The notes under the pieces were generated by a model. That model worked only from the letters and a program-made list of their open reading frames with translations. It was not told the origin of the DNA and ran no database searches. From Owenia fusiformis (Eukaryota; Annelida; Polychaeta; Sabellida; Oweniidae): a DNA stretch of 60,000 bases. The position numbers were made by a program, and so were the translations under genes. How positions within the stretch are numbered: position 1 is the stretch's first letter; each line of letters starts with the position of its first letter. The stretch lies in the NCBI GenBank assembly GCA_903813345.2, contig CAIIXF020000008.1:10445278-10505277 (forward strand). Direction: 5' to 3'. Below are positions 10,606 to 20,707 of this stretch, one piece after another.

Positions 10606-13600
10606 ATGGCAGGAAATATCAAAGACTGGTCTTCATTTGTAAAAGGTAGGCTTGTTACATTACATAATTACTATTTAATTATTGATTTACTGATTTGAAC
10701 AACAATATTCACCAAAACAATGAAAGATTTAACAGAAAATTGACTTTCTGAAGGTCCATGAAATTGAATATCAACCATCTTTTGATTCTCCAAAATGGCC
10801 TTCCAACTCAACATATTAGCCATCCAACCAACCATGGGCTTTCAACTTAGAATTGAAAGCTCATGAACCAACCAATCAAGCAAGCAATCGACCAACTAAT
10901 CTGCCAAATCCAACTTGCAACATGCCAAGAGCAACCAATCCAGCAATATAGAAACCAACCTGCCATCCAACCAAGCAGCAAAGCGGGGTTTGTGTAAAAA
11001 ACCTGGTGACCTAACAGTTCCTACCAGGGTTAGGAATTTTATTTTTATTTTATGCCTTTAAACACCCAACTGACTTCCAACTCAACATACCAGTCATACA
11101 ACCAATCAAGCAAACAACCAACCAAGCAACCAGCAAATCTACCAATAAACCAACCGCCAAAACAAAGAAACATCGATATTCTGTCAATCACTAGGCAATA
11201 AATCAAGCAACTAATGTTGTATTGTACATCGTATGTTAATTGTCAGTATAAAACGGCAAAGATTGTTTCAATTTACGCGTCTGTAACATATAAAAAATCT
11301 TCAAGACATCTAGTAGAAATCGCCATCGCAGAAAACAATCACCCTGTCAATCACTCAGATAATAAATCAAGCGACTAACAGGCCCATAGCCAGGATTTGC
11401 CAAGGGGGGGTTCATTTTTCAAAATTTTCCAGGGGGGGTTCACATTTGACAATTTTGGCCCAAATATGGCTAAAATCACTTGAGAAGTGCTCAAAATGGT
11501 GAAAAACTGCATGGTTTTGAAAGAATTTTTGGCCAGGCGGGGGGGGGGGGGGGGGGTTCGCCCGAACCCTGCGAACCCCCCCTGGCTACGGGCCTGACTA
11601 ATGTCATCGTACATGTAAACTGTGTAAAATGTAAACTACTTTGGACTTCCAAATTCAGTCCATTGCATGTTCATTCAGTGGATATCTTGTGTAACCACGT
11701 AACCATGTTCTGATTTTGATATTAAAGTAGCAGATTATTTCTCTTGCAGATTCTTGGTAAAAATGATAACCTTTAAATTATAATATTAGTTGTAATATCG
11801 AATGGTGGTCTACACGGGAAGCTATGTTTATTTAGTGCTCGACATGTCAGTTGGCTACAATGTTAGAGGAAAATGTGCAACTTTGAAAATTGGTAACCCT
11901 GCTAGGAATGTTAGGTACCCGGTCACCTGGCCATCTGGTTAAGTCACCCATTTTTTACACAAACCCCAACAGAGCAACCAAGCAAAGCACCAAGAGAAAC
12001 AGCAATTTGGTTGCTTGCTTTGTTGGCCTGCTGGTTGCTTGGTTTGATTGGTATGTTGGTCGCTGCTTTAGTTATTTGGTTGCTTGCTTTGTTGTCCGGT
12101 TAGATGGTTAGTTAGCTTGTTGTTCAGTTGCTTGATTGCAGATTGCTTGGCTTGAGTAGATGATTAGCCAGTTAGATTTCTGCTTGATTGTATGGGGTTG
12201 ATTAATCATGGATGGGTGATCGGTTGGTCAGTTCTTTGCTTAGTTTGTTTGTTAAGCTCTTGGTTGCTTTGATATTTGGTTGGTCAGCTATTCTTGGTGT
12301 GTTGCTTGTTTTGATATGCTTATTAGTTTTATAATTGATAAGTTGGTTGTTGATTAATTAATTAAATGCTTACATTGTAGTTATTTGCTTGATTGATGAG
12401 TTGGAAGTGTGATTTGTCTATCAGTTGCTTGTTTAGTTATAGGGTTGGTTGCGTTGTTGATTGGATAGCTTGTTAGTTGGTCAGGTGGTTGGTTGGCTGA
12501 TTTGTTGGTTAGTTGCTTGATTAGTTGCATGTTTAGGTGATTGTTTGATAAGTTGCTTGGTTTGTTCTTTGGTTGATTTGCTTGTTGATTGGTTGCTTTC
12601 TTGGTTGATTAGTTTGTTTATTGGTTGGTTGCTTGAGTGGTTGGATGGCTGGTATGTTGAATGGAGTTCAGTGGGGAGGATGGTTGTTTGCTTGGATTGT
12701 TGATTGGCTAATTGGTTGGCATCCAGAGCAGTGCTAGTGCCCTAGGTGAGAATCTGTCTTATGTTGAAAACTGGTTCAGACCAACTAGTTTTGAAAATAT
12801 TTATTATGGATATCTCATAAACTATATGTATTTATTGTTAAATTAACTCTTTATTAATGTTAAGCCCTAGATAGATTAATGCAAAATGTAGATGTATTTT
12901 GGGGCATAAAATAAAAGTTGATTCCTAACCCTGCTGGGAATGTTAGGTACCCAGTCACCGAGCTACCCAGTTACCCGACTACCCAGTTTTTCACACAAAC
13001 CCTGATGCCTTTATGGTCCTTAAAATTGAGATAACGGGTACTTAAATGCATTTTTTGTTGTTGTTTTAGATGGCCTATTAGATTCAGGACTGTTCAGCGG
13101 TGTAGGACTTATCACCAAACAAAGCAAACCCACATATACATATGGATCTCTAACTGACATAGAACAGGTAAAACATTTGGCAAATTTTGGACTGATATAC
13201 AGACAATGTCACACAATCTCTTAGTGCAGGGTTTTCAAAGATCACTCCTTTAGTCCAATTATCTGTTAATATCCTGCAAATACTGAAAAACCAATCGTAA
13301 AAAGTCCATATGAGTGTATCAGTTAGGTAGTGCAACATAATAATTTAAATTCCTCAAAACATTTAATTAGTAACCTACTGTATATTAACATATTTCTTTT
13401 TGAGCTCTCGGTAACTACCTTGGGTGAATTTCTTCACCCTAGGTAACTATTGCTACCTTTTTCAAGATCCATGTGTAAAAATATCTAAGGGACCTTTGAC
13501 CACTCCCTATAAATCTGTTGCCACCTGCAAATATTTTTGATAAAATCTTGTAGGGCTTAACTTATGTCAAGCATATTTATGTGATGTAACTCAGTATAAA

Positions 13601-16600
13601 TGGTATACATCAGTCTAGAAACTGAATGCTTTTTGAATCATCTAATATAACAATAGAAATCCCATAGTGCAGCTATACTGTAGAATACCACTTTTACACC
13701 ATCGGTCTTTCAATCTCATGGAATACTTCCTATGACAATGAAGTCTAAGAAAAGTATATTACTTTCAGAGAGTATAAGGATACGTTCAACAACTAAGAAA
13801 CACAGATGATGGTATCATGGCAACTATTACTAAACCACCTGAGAAAAAATCAAGCCCTAACGCCATCATCGTAAATCAGCGTCAGAAAGGAAATCCAATA
13901 CTGAAGCACATCAGGAATGTCCCTTGGGAATATGGAGAAATCATCCCAGATTATGTCATGGGCCAAGCAACATGTGCCTTGTTTCTTAGTTTACGTTACC
14001 ACCAGTTGCATCCTAATTATATTCATGATAGATTAAGGCAGCTTGGTAGGAGCTACGCATTGCGAGTGTTGTTAGTCCAAGTCGATGTAAAGGACCCACA
14101 CTTTATATTGAAAGACTTAGCAGAAATGTGTCTATTAGCAGACTGCACTCTTATATTAGCATTCAATGTAGAGGAAGCAGGGCGATACATAGAAACATAC
14201 AAAGCATATGAGAATAAACCGCCTGATGCTATTATGGAACGTTCAAATGACGATTATTTTTCTACTCTTCAGGAGGTACTTACAAGTGTCAAATCGGTGA
14301 ATAAGACTGATGTGATTGCTTTGATAACACGCTTCAAGACAATGGATGGGGTGATTCATGCTTCAGAGGAAGAACTAGCTATGTGCCCAGGGTTTGGACC
14401 TCAGAAAGCTAAGAGACTATATACAACATTGCACCAACCATTTAAAACATCATCCTAGTTCAAAATCTGATGTTGGACATTTTGAATCTGAATCTTTAGA
14501 TATCAAAAATGATATGTGCTGTACAAGTCAGTGATCTTCTTTTATGAAATTATTTTCCACAATCAAATTTCAAAATAATATGTAATGATTCTTCACAATT
14601 GTCTAATAAATATTTAATTTTATAAAATTACATTTGTCCAGTGCATTTCACCTTTAATTAGAGTGTCAATAAACTAGAATTGTACAGAATTGTAACCTGC
14701 CTACTGTAAATCAAGGAAGTTTTACACCCAAGAGTCATTAAAATAAATCATTGATAAAGATTTGTATAATTTTTTTTTATATTCAATTTTTTGTTGTTAC
14801 ATAGTTATGCTTCATAATCAAGCAAAAGAGGGTGTTACAAACAATGCTTTTTTTACTTCAAGTTAGAAAACACTATGATCCCCATAATGGGGTATAGGAG
14901 AATAGGGATTTAAGAGGATGTATTTACCTCAAAACTCAAAATTACAGAGATTTTTCATTTTTGCACACTGGTTACTTTAACTGTAGCTCATTAAAAGAAA
15001 ATAAAAGGCATAGGTTTCCAACTTGGTTTTATATCTTTCCCATAAAGTGTGAATGTGTTCTTCCTTATACTGTATTGCATTTATTGAGATTTTATTAAAG
15101 TGTGCACATTTGTAATTTTCATTAAGTTACAATCAGGTTTACTTTAAGGAGACAGTCCTGTACTACTCATTTCATATTTTCAGTCCTGTTGGAAGCAGTT
15201 TTGTGACTTATTCCAACTTTGGAGCAGCACAAATGAGCAAGTTACTTCAAAGAATCAGTTATCATTGACTTTTAAAGACAGCAAACATGTCAGCTATAAA
15301 ATCTACAAGAAAACATTCTGCAGGTAAGGCTAATCTGCGATTACCACAATTATTTTGTGAAACCCCTTGGACTTTCAAGAATTGACACGGTCATTTTTCA
15401 TTTATTTAGTTTTTTTTATTTCCAAATGACAGATACTGGTATTCAAATAACATAATACAATACTAGCCATAGCAACAGGTAACATTTACAATTTTCTAAT
15501 CAATATTTCAAAGTTAAATAAAAACTCCAATTTTGGATGGTCTACCTTTTTTTATATTTGCTAATAACATTATGGGCCACTAAAATAACTAGATTAATTT
15601 TTTGACGGGTCAGTTTATCATATGTCCAAAAAATATTGGAGGGAGTGAAACTTTATTATGTCACCACCATAAGTGGTAATATATTGTTACAATCTCCATC
15701 TTTTTTGTGGATGGTGTTCGGCGATCAGTGTTTGGTGTCTGTAACAAATGGCAAGTTGTGGCATTTTGTATGTAAATGTCATTTTACATTTTGAGAGAAG
15801 AGTGAAACATTTTAAGGGAGTCAATCTGAAATGTAAAAATGTTTTGAGACAAAAGTGAAAGAAATGAAGCTGATTCAAAAAAACGTAAACAATTATTGGT
15901 GAATAAGATTGAGAATCTTGGCATTCACTGTAAAATTGATAACTCCATTTAAACAACGGCCAACAGGCTTTTAAAATTATTTAACAAGTAGTATTACACA
16001 TGCAGGTGAGATGCTTTCTAAAATACATCTAGTTCATACTCTACCTGCTTTCATCCAACAATTGATATCAAAGATTTTTTCATTAAAGTTCTATGTGTAT
16101 CTGGCAATGTTTTCCATGAACTACAACTATTTAATACCTTGAAACCTTCACATAAATATTGAAACATCTGTTTTTAATAACATATTTCATGATAATGACA
16201 TCACATTAAGGCTAAACTAAATAAAAACATGGTTAGCGTATATTTCTTTATCTTTGTCACATAGTAATGTTACAAAGTCTAAAGTCTATTATATTCATAT
16301 TAGTTTAATCAATGTGATGTTTGGAAAGTAAAAACATCTATTTTGACAGTAATATTAGGAATATGGTATATAATTTTATGAAGATACAGCTACCTTACAT
16401 GCGAGTATTTACATAACTTGTGTATTAATAAGAGCTAAACAGATGTGGTCTTTCCTATAAAACAGTGAGTCCATGCACCCACATGAATGCAAGTTGTATG
16501 ATTTATGATTAATAGTTATTCAATGAATTGTAGTTGAATGCAAGGAAAATGTCAATGGCTACTAAAAATTAATGAATAGAAAATGTAATATCAATAGCTT

Positions 16601-17296
16601 TGAGTATATTTTAACACTATTTTTTTATTAAATAGGGTAGATATTTTTGTGCATCCACATGATGTACCCTCATTGATTTGAACTGCTGCAAAGTGACAAT
16701 TGAGTTGACAAGTGATGATTTTAGAAGTCACAATTGTCTGTGGAGCTGTTTCAATTTTTTTTAAATTTTTTTATTTCAAAGAAAAAATATGTCAAAGGAA
16801 TTGCAAAAAACAATTACAATATAGTTACATGGTAAACGTACATTTTACAATACATGTTTCAAATTTTATATGGGTCTCTCTCACATCAACATTGCATATA
16901 TGGCCTCACAGTCATGAATTACATGCCCAGTTTCCTGTTTCCTGGACCCATAATTTCAAGGATTAGATTTTTGCAATCATTTCATTTTGAAAAAGTGAAG
17001 ATCATACTCTCAACTTATCTATATGACCATCAACTTGTAGCAGTTAATGATCCTGTATGTAGTATAATCACAGGTATCTCAAATTGTTAATGCTTTTAAA
17101 TCAAATAGCACATGTTTTAATCGTAATAAATGTATTCTTTTGTTCCAGTGTGTATGCAACATCAGAGAGGAATCAAGAGGGACTGGTTGTCTGCAATCTT
17201 CCATATGGTATACTCATTGTCACCCATTCACAGCCACAACCTGGTGTTAAAGCTATAAAACTTATTGAACAATTCTGTGACCAACTAAGAAGGTGA
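10606..17296 (+). CDS. Divergent profilin, four exons, complete
   Basis: Profilins bind G-actin, poly-proline ligands and phosphoinositides in the cytoplasm. Coding exons are 10606-10645, 13070-13167, 15184-15323 and 17149-17296. All junctions agree in phase (G|AT, phase 0, AG|T), and the total of 426 nt gives 141 aa plus stop, the usual family length. The N-terminus [17 protein letters not shown] follows the profilin helix-1 pattern with a Trp. The third exon reads [16 protein letters not shown], and the C-terminus reads [16 protein letters not shown], then QPG and a final amphipathic helix [10 protein letters not shown]. The Trp usually found in the VWA segment is absent (PTYTYGS there), so poly-proline binding may be altered; it resembles profilin-4 most in my judgement. 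Intron 2 contains ERCC1 on the same strand. ATG 10606 is chosen for length and helix-1 fit. A 5'UTR intron is possible. Confidence 0.72.
10790..11370 (+). repeat. CAAC/CAAG-rich degenerate tetranucleotide tract
   Basis: Diffuse CCAA, GCAA and AACC words (for example CAACCAATCAAGCAAGCAA) occur in two blocks, 10790-10985 and 11085-11215, inside profilin intron 1. The complementary GTTG/GCTT-rich tract lies at 11975-12720, so the two are inverted relative to each other. Confidence 0.65.
10983..11040 (-). repeat. Short dispersed repeat, copy A
   Basis: On the minus strand this reads CCTAACCCTGGTAGGAACTG, then TAGGTCACCAGG, then TTTTTTACACAAACCCC. It matches two plus-strand copies at 11890-11970 and 12925-13005. 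The three copies sit at the margins of the CAAC/GTTG tracts, so tract and repeat were probably spread together. Confidence 0.7.
11379..11596. mobile_element. 218-bp MITE with CAGGCCCRTAGCCAGG ends
   Basis: The ends CAGGCCCATAGCCAGG and the inverse of CCTGGCTACGGGCCTG form imperfect TIRs rich in G7-8 runs, and ACTAA is duplicated on both sides (11374-11378, 11597-11601). It carries an 18-G homopolymer at 11539-11556. There is no coding capacity. It lies in profilin intron 1. Confidence 0.85.
11890..11970 (+). repeat. Short dispersed repeat, copy B
   Basis: It reads TAACCCTGCTAGGAATGTTA, then GGTACCCGGTCACC, then TTTTTTACACAAACCCC. See the matching copies at 10983-11040 (inverted) and 12925-13005. 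Confidence 0.7.
11975..12720 (+). repeat. GTTG/GCTT-rich degenerate tetranucleotide tract
   Basis: About 750 bp of loosely repeated TTGG, TTGC and GTTG words, roughly the complement of the CAAC-rich tract at 10790-11370. No fixed period was found. It lies within profilin intron 1. Confidence 0.65.
12925..13005 (+). repeat. Short dispersed repeat, copy C
   Basis: It reads CCTAACCCTGCTGGGAATGT, then GGTACCCAGTCACC, then TTTTTCACACAAACCC. It ends 65 bp before profilin exon 2. Confidence 0.7.
13817..14458 (+). CDS. ERCC1: DNA excision repair protein ERCC1, single-exon core, nested in profilin intron 2
   Basis: ERCC1 is the non-catalytic partner of the XPF nuclease in nucleotide excision and crosslink repair. 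The 213-aa frame starts MATITKPP. It holds the XPA- and DNA-binding central domain from residue 15 ([13 protein letters not shown], then [14 protein letters not shown], then [14 protein letters not shown]), the [14 protein letters not shown] segment, and C-terminal tandem helix-hairpin-helix motifs ([19 protein letters not shown]). It is shorter than human ERCC1 (297 aa) only in the poorly conserved N-terminus. The whole core lies in one exon, whereas vertebrate ERCC1 has many introns. An in-frame TAA at 13775 argues for ATG 13817 as the start. A good acceptor (CTTTCAG) ends at 13768, so a 5'UTR exon is possible. It lies within intron 2 (13168-15183) of the profilin gene on the same strand. 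No frameshift or stop interrupts it. Confidence 0.95.
   Translation: MATITKPPEKKSSPNAIIVNQRQKGNPILKHIRNVPWEYGEIIPDYVMGQATCALFLSLRYHQLHPNYIHDRLRQLGRSYALRVLLVQVDVKDPHFILKDLAEMCLLADCTLILAFNVEEAGRYIETYKAYENKPPDAIMERSNDDYFSTLQEVLTSVKSVNKTDVIALITRFKTMDGVIHASEEELAMCPGFGPQKAKRLYTTLHQPFKTSS
14605..14610 (+). terminator. ERCC1: ERCC1 polyadenylation signal AATAAA
   Basis: A canonical AATAAA 147 bp after the ERCC1 stop, followed by a T-rich stretch. Another AATAAA near 14667 is an alternative. Use of either would end ERCC1 transcripts inside the profilin intron. Confidence 0.5.
14611..15183. other. Remainder of profilin intron 2
   Basis: AT-rich intron sequence between ERCC1 and profilin exon 3, ending in the acceptor TATTTTCAG at 15183. 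No coding exon or repeat was recognised. Confidence 0.5.
15656..15768 (+). repeat. SINE-like body repeat, plus orientation
   Basis: It reads TTATGTCACCACC, TTGTTACAATCTCCATC, TTTTTTGTGGATGGTGTT, GTCTGTAACAAATGGCAAGT and GTGGCATTTT. Related copies occur on the minus strand at 23436-23495, 48538-48745 and 54373-54425. This copy lacks the tRNA-like head seen at 48660-48745. It lies in profilin intron 3. Confidence 0.7.
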
Positions 17297-17519
17297 TGCA
17301 TAGTGGGAATTTTATTGAGGGCTGTATTGCGGTTGGAATATGGACCAGGAATGCATAAAGCTGGATTTTAATCTTAAATGAACAAATGTTGGCTAGCGTA
17401 AATTGAGCCTTTGTCTACGCCTCTCTTTGATTTTCCCAGACTTAAAACACATGCAAACTTGGTAAACTATGACCACTCTAAGTGAGGTATTACACTATGT
17501 GAGTCATGTTACATATTCA

Positions 17520-18095
17520 TTAGGGAGCATTCAAAATATCAATGTCAGAAACTTAACTGTATTTGCACAGTTAGGGAGAGGGGGTTAATAACCTTAAAAG
17601 TTAGTTATCCGACATTGAATAATGACATTGTTAGTCTCCAACTTTATTGTGGACAATGTTTCACCAATATAAAATGCGCACAATATTTACAAGTTAGGGA
17701 GCACGTCAAAAGATCAATGTTGCCAAATAAGCTATATATTATCAGTTCGGGGGGATGTCTGAAACCCAAAAAATAAGCTTCCCGACATTGATTGCAGGGA
17801 ATTGCATCAGTCATTTTTTTGTCCTACAATCCTCTTTGCACGCTTCCATATTGAAAATATTTCAGTTGTTCAAATTTTCTTTTTCACTATTATGGCACAG
17901 CCAATATATAAAACCCAATCTAATGAATATGAAATACTCATCAACAAGGTATGAGATGATATTTTTTGTTAAAAATTGTGTGTGTCAACATTTTCCATAT
18001 AAAGTTAACAGGGGGAGGTGGGGGGGGGGTGTCTGGGACTTAGCTGATAATGTATAGCTTTTTGTGCTACATTGAACTGTTGACGTGCTCCCTTA
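17520..18095. mobile_element. TTAGGGAGC MITE pair (nested or tandem ends)
   Basis: The main element is 17694-18095 (402 bp) with TIRs TTAGGGAGCACGTCAA and its inverse TTGACGTGCTCCCTTA. A second left-type end, TTAGGGAGCATTCAA, occurs at 17520 with an inner block TTATCCGACATTG near 17604. Shared internal features are a G-run (17578-17584 and 17749-17754) and CCGACATTGA. The end sequence resembles the 40802-41210 element (GGGGAGGCATCAAAAG). It lies downstream of the profilin stop. Confidence 0.75.
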
Positions 18096-18769
18096 CAGAG
18101 TATTGTTTTGAATTTACTGTTTTCAAAGGATGTTATTTCAGTGCAATATTTCTACTTAACCAGAATAATACTAAGAACCTTTTACTTAAGAATAACGGAA
18201 GCATATTATATAATTTAATTCATTTTATTTCTGAAAATTCAACATCAAATATCAGAATACAACTTAAAAACAATTATATTCAAAAATCATCTGTAAATCA
18301 CAACGTCATATATAAATGTACATCTTATTACATCTTTATTTGCATTGAACAAACAATATTCCTGTTTCTCTCTTACACAATGTAACATGAATCTATCCAG
18401 TGTACAACAAGAATAAAAAGCATATGTATTAGTACACATGTCTTTGTAAAATCTTTTTTTACCATTTAAGGCACCAGAACACTATTTGGCAACGGATACA
18501 TCAAAATGACAGACAACACTTAATATTCATTTATACAAGACACTTTCTTGACATTGCTTTTCAAGTGCAAAGAACTTGTTATGATTTGGTGAACTAAATT
18601 CAACATTTTTTCCCCCTTAAACCAATTACAAAAAATTCTCAATTTAATTAGAAATAAAATTTTATATAATTGTTTTAGTAAGCCCAAACCACATTGTCTT
18701 TTGTTCTTTTCTACCAATTTTTAGAATGAACTGAACCATTTAAAAAATAAAGACCCCTTAAAATATATA

Positions 18770-19280
18770 CAGGGTGGGCCAAAAAAAACGCCACTTTTTT
18801 TTCAAGACACTATAACTTTTTTATTTTCCAACCTACATGCACCAGAATTTGCAGTTATTTAGTTCCAGTAGTTCTTAGTAAGAAAATAATGCAATTGGTC
18901 CCTCAACTTTAAGTATATTTTGTTTTAAAAGAGGTGTTCAATAGGTCCGCCACCCTCTTTGACGATAGCTTTCAATCTTGGGCGCCATGCTGATATTGCG
19001 GTATCAATAAAACGCTGGCTGAGGTCCTTCCAACTGGTCTTGATTGCCAGCTTAAGTTGGGCTATATTTGAAATTTGGTGCTTATACACCATCTCCTGAA
19101 GACCTCCCCATACCCTATAATCACAGGGGTTTACATCAGGACTGTTAGTTTATAATTCATGATCCATGGCTAGATAACAACCTCAAGTTTCATTTGCTAT
19201 GCAAATTATGATTTTGTATCAAAAATTAAAAAAGTTATAGCATTTTGAAAAAAAAGTGGCATTTTTTTTGGCCCACCCTG
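18770..19280. mobile_element. 511-bp non-autonomous mariner, TA target duplication
   Basis: The ends CAGGGTGGGCCAAAAAAAA and the inverse of TTTTTTTTGGCCCACCCTG are flanked by TA on both sides (18768-18769, 19281-19282). The minus strand near 19140-18930 encodes a decayed transposase C-terminus: CDYRVWGGLQEMVYKH, then DTAISAWRPRLKAIV. The catalytic core has been lost. It sits between the convergent profilin and ITPK1 genes. Confidence 0.92.
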
Positions 19281-20707
19281 TAGAATTAAAATACACCTAT
19301 TATTTCAACTTTAAGAAGCTTAAAAATCAACCTAACCTTCCTTGAATAATTTCCTTCCATTGGAAGAACTAAGTACATTGTGTATAGCGGGATGTCATTT
19401 TGTTCCAACGAGGGTTGGATAAATATTTCATTCCATTCCAAACATATGGTAGCAACAACAAAGGACAGTGGCGGATGGGTATTCTAAAAATTATTTACAA
19501 AAAAATATTTTTCAACTTATATTGTTGCATTGACGATACGTAATGTTTTCTGATTTTTTTCTATACTGGTTGAGAGAAAAGATGTTGAATGAGTTCACCA
19601 AATCATAACCACTCCTTTGCAATGATATATGAACTACAATCAGGGACATTCAGTGCCTCCCCATTTTAAATCATTTAAAGAAGATACTATTAGTATAAGT
19701 ATTTTCATCAGGGGTTTAATTAAGACCCAGGGTGTCCATTGCCAGGTTACTTTTGACATGGGCATCAGAGAATATGGATGGAGAAAATAATATTATGCAA
19801 TTCATCAATAATATCATTTGACCAGCTGCTCTCAGAACATTAGCTCGGACCCTGATTTCAATCCAAATGAGGCACAGTTGGATGGGTTAACCTTATATAT
19901 GTCAAGCCATAAGGTTCTTTGGCAGTCATAAGCATTCAGTACACAAGAAACAATAAATACATTAACAATGAAATTATCTTCAAAACTATACAATATTCAA
20001 CCACATTATGATGCAGTGTCTTGTATTTATCAAGTTTGACCTCCTGTCTCAACTCAATAATGCTGTTCGATAAATAAAACATTGCCCATAATATAGAGGC
20101 TAAAACAGTAATTCAGTTTATGTGTATAACAGACTAAATAAATGTAGTAAGACTGCCTATAAGTGCTTACAAGTGAATTATGCACATTGCATACTATACA
20201 GGTTCATTTTAAAATCACTGTTCAGATATTATATGCATTAAAATTAATTATATTTAAACCTTAACGACTCAACTATACAATTCAATAAATATATGAAAAA
20301 ATATCTTACAGGTAACAGTAGTCCAATCCACAGGGCACCTGCAGATAAGTTTATAATGTAAAGGCTAATGAAAGCTGCTGCCTTTTACATGCTTAGTTTT
20401 TCAAAATATGCTGTTAATGGATTCATTTTTAAATATCAATTTTCAGCACCATTTTTAGTCAATAGAACATGAGCAAGGTAATGATTTCTTTGCAGAAGTT
20501 TATGAACAAACAAGCTTTATATCCCATTGATTATTTACCATATCATTGTAGTTCCTTTTTTGGCATAAATCTGAATTTAATGTTGGTGGTTGTTGCTCTA
20601 ATCTACCAATTGCACACTAGTGACAATTATAAGTAATTATTGTAACCCCCTCACACCCTAGCTGTCATGGTAACACAGGAATGCCAAATTTTGAATTTTG
20701 ATCAAAA
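19281..20707. other. ITPK1 3' flank / probable 3'UTR
   Basis: AT-rich sequence after the ITPK1 stop codon (read on the minus strand). Several minus-strand AATAAA or ATTAAA words occur, so the polyadenylation site cannot be chosen. No coding exon or repeat was recognised. Confidence 0.4.

Noticed and set aside
13070-13167. Exon taken at first as the 5' coding exon of ERCC1
   Set aside because: Joined to the ERCC1 acceptor at 13769 it hits a stop after two codons, while it joins 15184 and 10645 in perfect phase to give a profilin.
18050-18385. 111-codon plus-strand frame downstream of profilin
   Set aside because: Composition is that of AT-rich non-coding DNA (Phe/Asn/Ile/Tyr-rich), it overlaps the MITE end, and no domain is recognised.
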